A stretch of 64,000 nucleotides of DNA from Helicobacter kayseriensis. Its GTDB lineage: Bacteria > Campylobacterota > Campylobacteria > Campylobacterales > Helicobacteraceae. The stretch is taken from positions 18,054 to 82,053 of the forward strand of contig NZ_JAJTNB010000005.1 of assembly GCF_021300655.1 (NCBI RefSeq), read 5' to 3'. The notes below the pieces were generated by a model that saw only the letters and a list, made by a program, of their open reading frames with translations, searched no databases and had not been told where the DNA came from. A program made the position numbers and the translations under genes. Below are positions 60,680 to 64,000 of this stretch, piece after piece. How positions within the stretch are numbered: the first letter of the stretch is position 1; every line of letters begins with the position of its first letter.

Positions 60680-60685
60680 TATAAT
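60680..60685 (+). promoter_or_regulatory. putative -10 box for bamD-lon
   Basis: TATAAT in the context GAGATATAATCGCAC, 90 bases before the bamD GTG. The leader is therefore longer than for the other operons here. Confidence 0.5.
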
Positions 60686-60775
60686 CGCACTCTTTTTGCA
60701 ATGACTGTGTGTAATGTTTGACAGAATTCAATCTCTTGACTGCACAAACAATGATCAAAGATAGGACGAGTTGAG

Positions 60776-61495
60776 GTGAAAGATTTAGTAGCAAAAAAGG
60801 GGGCAGTAATTCTTGTTGTGTGTTTGGGTCTATTTTTTGCCTCATGTTCCAAAAAAACAGATGAGTATGATAAACCCGCGATGTATTGGTATGAGGAGAT
60901 TTTCAAAGAAATTCGCTATGGCAATTTGGAATCTGCGGATACAAAGTTTTCTTCTTTGCAGAGTGAGCATGTGAATTCTCCATTGATTCCAGAAGCAATG
61001 CTTGCTTTGGGTCATGCTCATATGGCAGAAGATGAGTTTATTTTGGCTGAGTTTTATTTTGATGAGTATTTGAAGCGTTTTTCTAACCGCAAAAACTATA
61101 GCTATATCAATTATTTGAAGATTTTGGCGCGATATTACTCTTTCAAAAATCACAGCAAAGATCAGCAGTTTATGATTGATTCGATAGCTGATATACAAAA
61201 TTATTTAGATGCTTATCCCAATGATATTTATACGCCTTTTGTGGCATATATCATGACTAAGTTCAAGCTGGGGATGGCAGAGCTAAACGCTTCGATTATC
61301 AATGTTTATAAAAAAGAAGGCAAAGAATATGCAGTCAAACTTTATCTTGAACGCAATGATCAGGATTTGAGAAAAAATTTTAGAAATGTGACAAATGGTG
61401 TGCCTTGGTATATGATGGAAGCTTTGGAGATAAAAAAGATTGATTATATTTTGCCCTCTTATGTGCCTTGGTATGTGATGATTTTTAATTGGTAG
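60776..61495 (+). CDS. bamD: outer membrane assembly lipoprotein BamD
   Basis: A lipoprotein of the BAM complex that inserts beta-barrel proteins (ComL in older annotations). The 239 residues have a lipoprotein signal peptide with lipobox FASC (C24) and then TPR-like helices: YWYEEIFKEIRYGNLESADT, LALGHAHMAEDEFILAEFYF. It lacks the classic disordered extension of E. coli BamD. The start is GTG with AGGA about 9 nt upstream. lon follows after 9 bases, as HP1378-HP1379 in H. pylori. Confidence 0.92.
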   Translation: MKDLVAKKGAVILVVCLGLFFASCSKKTDEYDKPAMYWYEEIFKEIRYGNLESADTKFSSLQSEHVNSPLIPEAMLALGHAHMAEDEFILAEFYFDEYLKRFSNRKNYSYINYLKILARYYSFKNHSKDQQFMIDSIADIQNYLDAYPNDIYTPFVAYIMTKFKLGMAELNASIINVYKKEGKEYAVKLYLERNDQDLRKNFRNVTNGVPWYMMEALEIKKIDYILPSYVPWYVMIFNW

Positions 61496-61504
61496 GAGAA
61501 ATGA

Positions 61505-63874
61505 ATGAATGAAGAATTGATGAAGATCGATATTATCGTTGAGGAAAACTTAAATGTTTATCCCTTTATGATTGCTCCAGTCTTTATCAGTAATCAAAAA
61601 AATATTCAAGCAATCAACAAAGCTTTCAAAGGGGATAAAAAACTTTTGATTGCATTTTTCAAAGAAGGTAGCAATGAGGAGTTTTATCCCGTTGGTGTTG
61701 TAGGTGAGATGATGCGTAAGGTCAGCTTGCCTGATGGTCGCGTTAAGATTCTCTTTAGGGGGATTGGCAAGGCTGTGATTGAGGAGTTGATCTCTAAAAC
61801 TCCGCTTGAGGGGATTGTAAGACCCTTTGTTTATAAACCATACAATCAAGAGATGGCTGAGGCTACCCTTGAGGTTTTGCGTGAGCAACTCCAATACCTA
61901 GCAAATGTAAGCTCAAGTATCGCTCCAGAACTCTTAAGGGCAACTGAAGATTCATCAGACCCTAATCGCATCGTTGATTTGATCGCTTCAAGTCTTAAGC
62001 TCAAAAAAGCCCAAGCTTATGAGTTATTTTCAAAAAATGATGTGCAAGAAAGACTTTTGCATTTGATTGAGTTGATTGTCGCAGATATTGAGAATCAAAA
62101 ACTTCAAAGAGAGATCAAAAATCGCGTTCAAACCAAAATGGATCGCGTCAATAAGGAATATTTCCTCAAAGAACAAATTCGCCAGATTCATAAGGAATTG
62201 GGGCTTGAGGGACAAAAAGAAGAAGAGATTGAACGCTATAGAGAAAAACTAGCCCACATTAGACCTCATATTACCGATGAGATCCATAAAGAGATCAAGC
62301 GTCAAATTGATCGCTTAAGCAAAATGAATCAAGATAGTGGGGATGCAAGCATTGTCCAAAATTACATTGAATGGGTGCTTGAGATTCCTTTTGGAAAAAT
62401 GAGCAAAGAAAAGCTCTCTATTGCCAATGTTCAAAAACAGCTTGAGAGTGATCATTATTCTCTTAAAAAGCCCAAAGAGAGGATTGTAGAGTATTTTGCA
62501 GTGAAAGAGTTGCTTGCATTGAGGGGGAAAGATAGCAAGGATTCTAAAGGAACGATTTTGTGTTTTTATGGCCCTCCTGGTGTGGGGAAAACTTCTTTGG
62601 CCAACTCGATCGCTAAAGCGATGGGAAGATCTCTTGTGCGTTTGGCTCTTGGTGGGCTAGAAGATGTGAATGAGTTAAGAGGACATCGACGCACTTATCT
62701 TGGGGCGATGCCTGGGCGCATTACTCAAGGGCTTATTGATGCAAAGAGCATGGATCCTGTTATGGTTTTGGATGAGATTGATAAAGTAGGAAGAAGTTTT
62801 AGGGGAGATCCTACAAGTGTTTTGCTAGAGATTTTAGATCCTGAGCAGAATAAGGAATTTAGAGATTACTATACGAATTTCAATCTTGATTTGTCAAATG
62901 TCGTCTTTATCGCGACAGCAAATGATATTTCTCAAATCCCAGCCCCCCTTAGAGATCGAATGGAGTTTATCCATATTTCAAGCTACACCCCTCAAGAAAA
63001 AGAACAAATTGCAAAAAAATATCTCATCCCCCAAGAGCTCAAAAAGCATGGGCTCAAATCTTATGAGGTAAGCATCGCTAATGGGGCTTTAAAAGAAATT
63101 ATCGAAAAATATACGCGAGAATCAGGTGTAAGAAACTTGCGTCGGCAGATCGCGACGATTATGCGAAAAAGTGCGCAAAAGATCTTGATTGATAGCACAA
63201 GCGGAGAGAAAAATAAAGTCTCTATCACACAAAAAAATCTCAACGAGTTTCTTGACAAGATTGTTTTTGAGATCGATCCTGCAGACAAGGTGGATCAAGT
63301 GGGAGTTGTGAATGGTTTGGCTTGGACTTCTGTGGGGGGAGATGTATTGAAAATCGAGGTAGCAAAGATTTTAGGGAAGGGGAGCTTGAATCTCACAGGA
63401 AGCTTGGGTGATGTGATGAAGGAGTCTGCACGGATTGCTCATTCTGTGGTGAAAGTGCTTCTTTCAGAAAAACTTCTCAAAAGCAATCTCAAAGCACCCA
63501 AAGATTCTAAAGAATCTAAGCCTATTTATGAATATTATGATCTTCACCTTCATGTTCCAGAGGGAGCTACACCCAAAGATGGTCCAAGTGCAGGGATCGC
63601 TATGGCTAGCGTGATTGCTTCTGTTTTGAGCGATCGAGCAGTTAGGGCTGATATTGCAATGACAGGAGAGCTAACATTGAGTGGGAAAGTCTTGCCTATT
63701 GGAGGACTTAAAGAAAAGTTGATTGCGGCACATAAGGCAGGGATCAAGAAAGTATTAATCCCTCTAAAAAATTATCAAAGAGATTTGGATGAGATACCAG
63801 AAGAGGTCAGAAAATCTCTTGAGATCATTCCTGTTGAAAAGATTTCTGAGGTTCTCAAAGAAGCATTGGTGTGA
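61505..63874 (+). CDS. lon: ATP-dependent protease Lon
   Basis: A cytoplasmic AAA+ serine protease that degrades misfolded and regulatory proteins. The 789 residues include the N-terminal LON substrate domain ([17 protein letters not shown]), a coiled coil, the AAA module ([27 protein letters not shown]), and the protease domain with catalytic S695 ([11 protein letters not shown]) and K738 ([12 protein letters not shown]). The ATG at 61505, 6 nt after AGGAG, is the third possibility in an ATGAATGAATGAAG run; the first ATG there meets a stop after three codons. Confidence 0.96.
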   Translation: MNEELMKIDIIVEENLNVYPFMIAPVFISNQKNIQAINKAFKGDKKLLIAFFKEGSNEEFYPVGVVGEMMRKVSLPDGRVKILFRGIGKAVIEELISKTPLEGIVRPFVYKPYNQEMAEATLEVLREQLQYLANVSSSIAPELLRATEDSSDPNRIVDLIASSLKLKKAQAYELFSKNDVQERLLHLIELIVADIENQKLQREIKNRVQTKMDRVNKEYFLKEQIRQIHKELGLEGQKEEEIERYREKLAHIRPHITDEIHKEIKRQIDRLSKMNQDSGDASIVQNYIEWVLEIPFGKMSKEKLSIANVQKQLESDHYSLKKPKERIVEYFAVKELLALRGKDSKDSKGTILCFYGPPGVGKTSLANSIAKAMGRSLVRLALGGLEDVNELRGHRRTYLGAMPGRITQGLIDAKSMDPVMVLDEIDKVGRSFRGDPTSVLLEILDPEQNKEFRDYYTNFNLDLSNVVFIATANDISQIPAPLRDRMEFIHISSYTPQEKEQIAKKYLIPQELKKHGLKSYEVSIANGALKEIIEKYTRESGVRNLRRQIATIMRKSAQKILIDSTSGEKNKVSITQKNLNEFLDKIVFEIDPADKVDQVGVVNGLAWTSVGGDVLKIEVAKILGKGSLNLTGSLGDVMKESARIAHSVVKVLLSEKLLKSNLKAPKDSKESKPIYEYYDLHLHVPEGATPKDGPSAGIAMASVIASVLSDRAVRADIAMTGELTLSGKVLPIGGLKEKLIAAHKAGIKKVLIPLKNYQRDLDEIPEEVRKSLEIIPVEKISEVLKEALV

Positions 63875-63888
63875 AGAGCTAAAAGCCT

Positions 63889-63907
63889 CCCCACCTTTTG
63901 GGTGGGG
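63889..63907 (+). terminator. hairpin after lon
   Basis: CCCCACC / GGTGGGG, a 7-bp GC stem with a TTTTG loop, 14 bases after the lon stop. The following run is AATGACTTT rather than a pure T-tract. Confidence 0.6.
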
Positions 63908-63949
63908 AATGACTTTAAAAGACACACACTATAAATTATGAAAAACTTT

Positions 63950-63987
63950 TGGAGCCTCCAAACACAAGAGGCTCCATGAAATCTTTC
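63950..63987. repeat. second copy of the hairpin-ATGAAATCTTT module
   Basis: TGGAGCCTC / GAGGCTCCA (9 bp, 9-nt loop), with ATGAAATCTTT starting on the last base of the right arm. Upstream lies ACACACTATAAATT then ATGAAAAAC (63938-63946). The same pieces occur at 42.06-42.18 kb, so this is a shared repeat. The copy runs to the window end and may be cut off. Confidence 0.65.
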
Positions 63988-64000
63988 ATTTCTTTCTCTT

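Noticed and set aside
61501..61514. ATGAATGAATGAAG at the start of lon as a phase-variable tetranucleotide repeat
   Set aside because: Only about three units, too few to slip at notable rates, and it does not lie inside the reading frame downstream of the chosen start.

Overview
This window is chromosomal DNA from a Helicobacter (Campylobacterota), most likely not H. pylori itself. The evidence is low G+C coding sequence, many TTG and GTG starts behind AAGGAG ribosome binding sites, promoters recognisable mainly by TATAAT-like -10 boxes, a 44-residue L34 protein typical of the genus, and a bioV gene, a family described only from Helicobacter. Several blocks match H. pylori gene order from memory: csrA-ispE-smpB-exbB-exbD-rpmH-rnpA-yidD-yidC-jag-mnmE; tgt, aroB, mscS-like, mtaB, ftsH-like; fliW, bamD, lon; rluA-type, recJ, pyrG; aspS-adk-ppa. 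Genes more typical of Campylobacter or of other helicobacters sit between these blocks: a SorAB-type sulfite dehydrogenase, an OPT peptide transporter and a YhhQ-type transporter.

Layout. 1-3.7 kb: end of an upstream gene, lysS, glyA and a SPOR-domain protein, closed by a hairpin shared with the convergent tal. 4.7-7.2 kb: a MetF-like gene, then a small accessory patch on the minus strand with one secreted repeat protein and two DUF5655-like proteins. 7.2-17.4 kb: ligA, aspS-adk-ppa and the hefABC-type RND efflux operon. 17.4-24.5 kb: gatA-guaB, then pyrG-recJ-rluA on the minus strand and a CAU-anticodon tRNA. 24.5-32.6 kb: rsmE, a membrane protein, the OPT transporter, sorAB, a CgtA-like glycosyltransferase, a TtcA-like enzyme and an MFS transporter. 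32.6-41 kb: a tightly packed plus-strand run from rdgB to mnmE. 41-43.3 kb: a PLP enzyme, a gene-free hairpin-rich stretch holding a C10 tract, and a PDC-sensor membrane protein. 43.3-52.3 kb: a minus-strand run with an SSS transporter, a COG3400-like protein, aroB, an MscS-like channel, mtaB, an FtsH-like ATPase without its protease motif, and bioV. 52.3-57 kb: tgt, a radical SAM protein, a YhhQ transporter, an M48 protease and prmC. 57-64 kb: a TcyP-like transporter, the fliW-proC-miaA operon, bamD and lon.

Genes that work together. The non-discriminating type of AspRS expected here needs GatCAB, and gatA is present. CsrA and FliW, partners in flagellin control, are both present but 26 kb apart. 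Tgt, a COG1244/RaSEA-like radical SAM protein and a YhhQ-type transporter form a plausible queuosine-precursor salvage module. YidC, RnpA and YidD, then BamD and Lon, cover membrane and envelope biogenesis and protein quality control.

Most worth a second look: the tgt-radical SAM-yhhQ module; a modular intergenic repeat (hairpin, ATGAAATCTTT, ACACACT...ATGAAAAAC) found at 42.0-42.2 kb with a C10 tract and again at 63.9 kb; the solitary DUF5655-like proteins; and the FtsH-like ATPase in which all three HExxH residues are replaced. I saw no insertion sequence, prophage, CRISPR array or rRNA gene.
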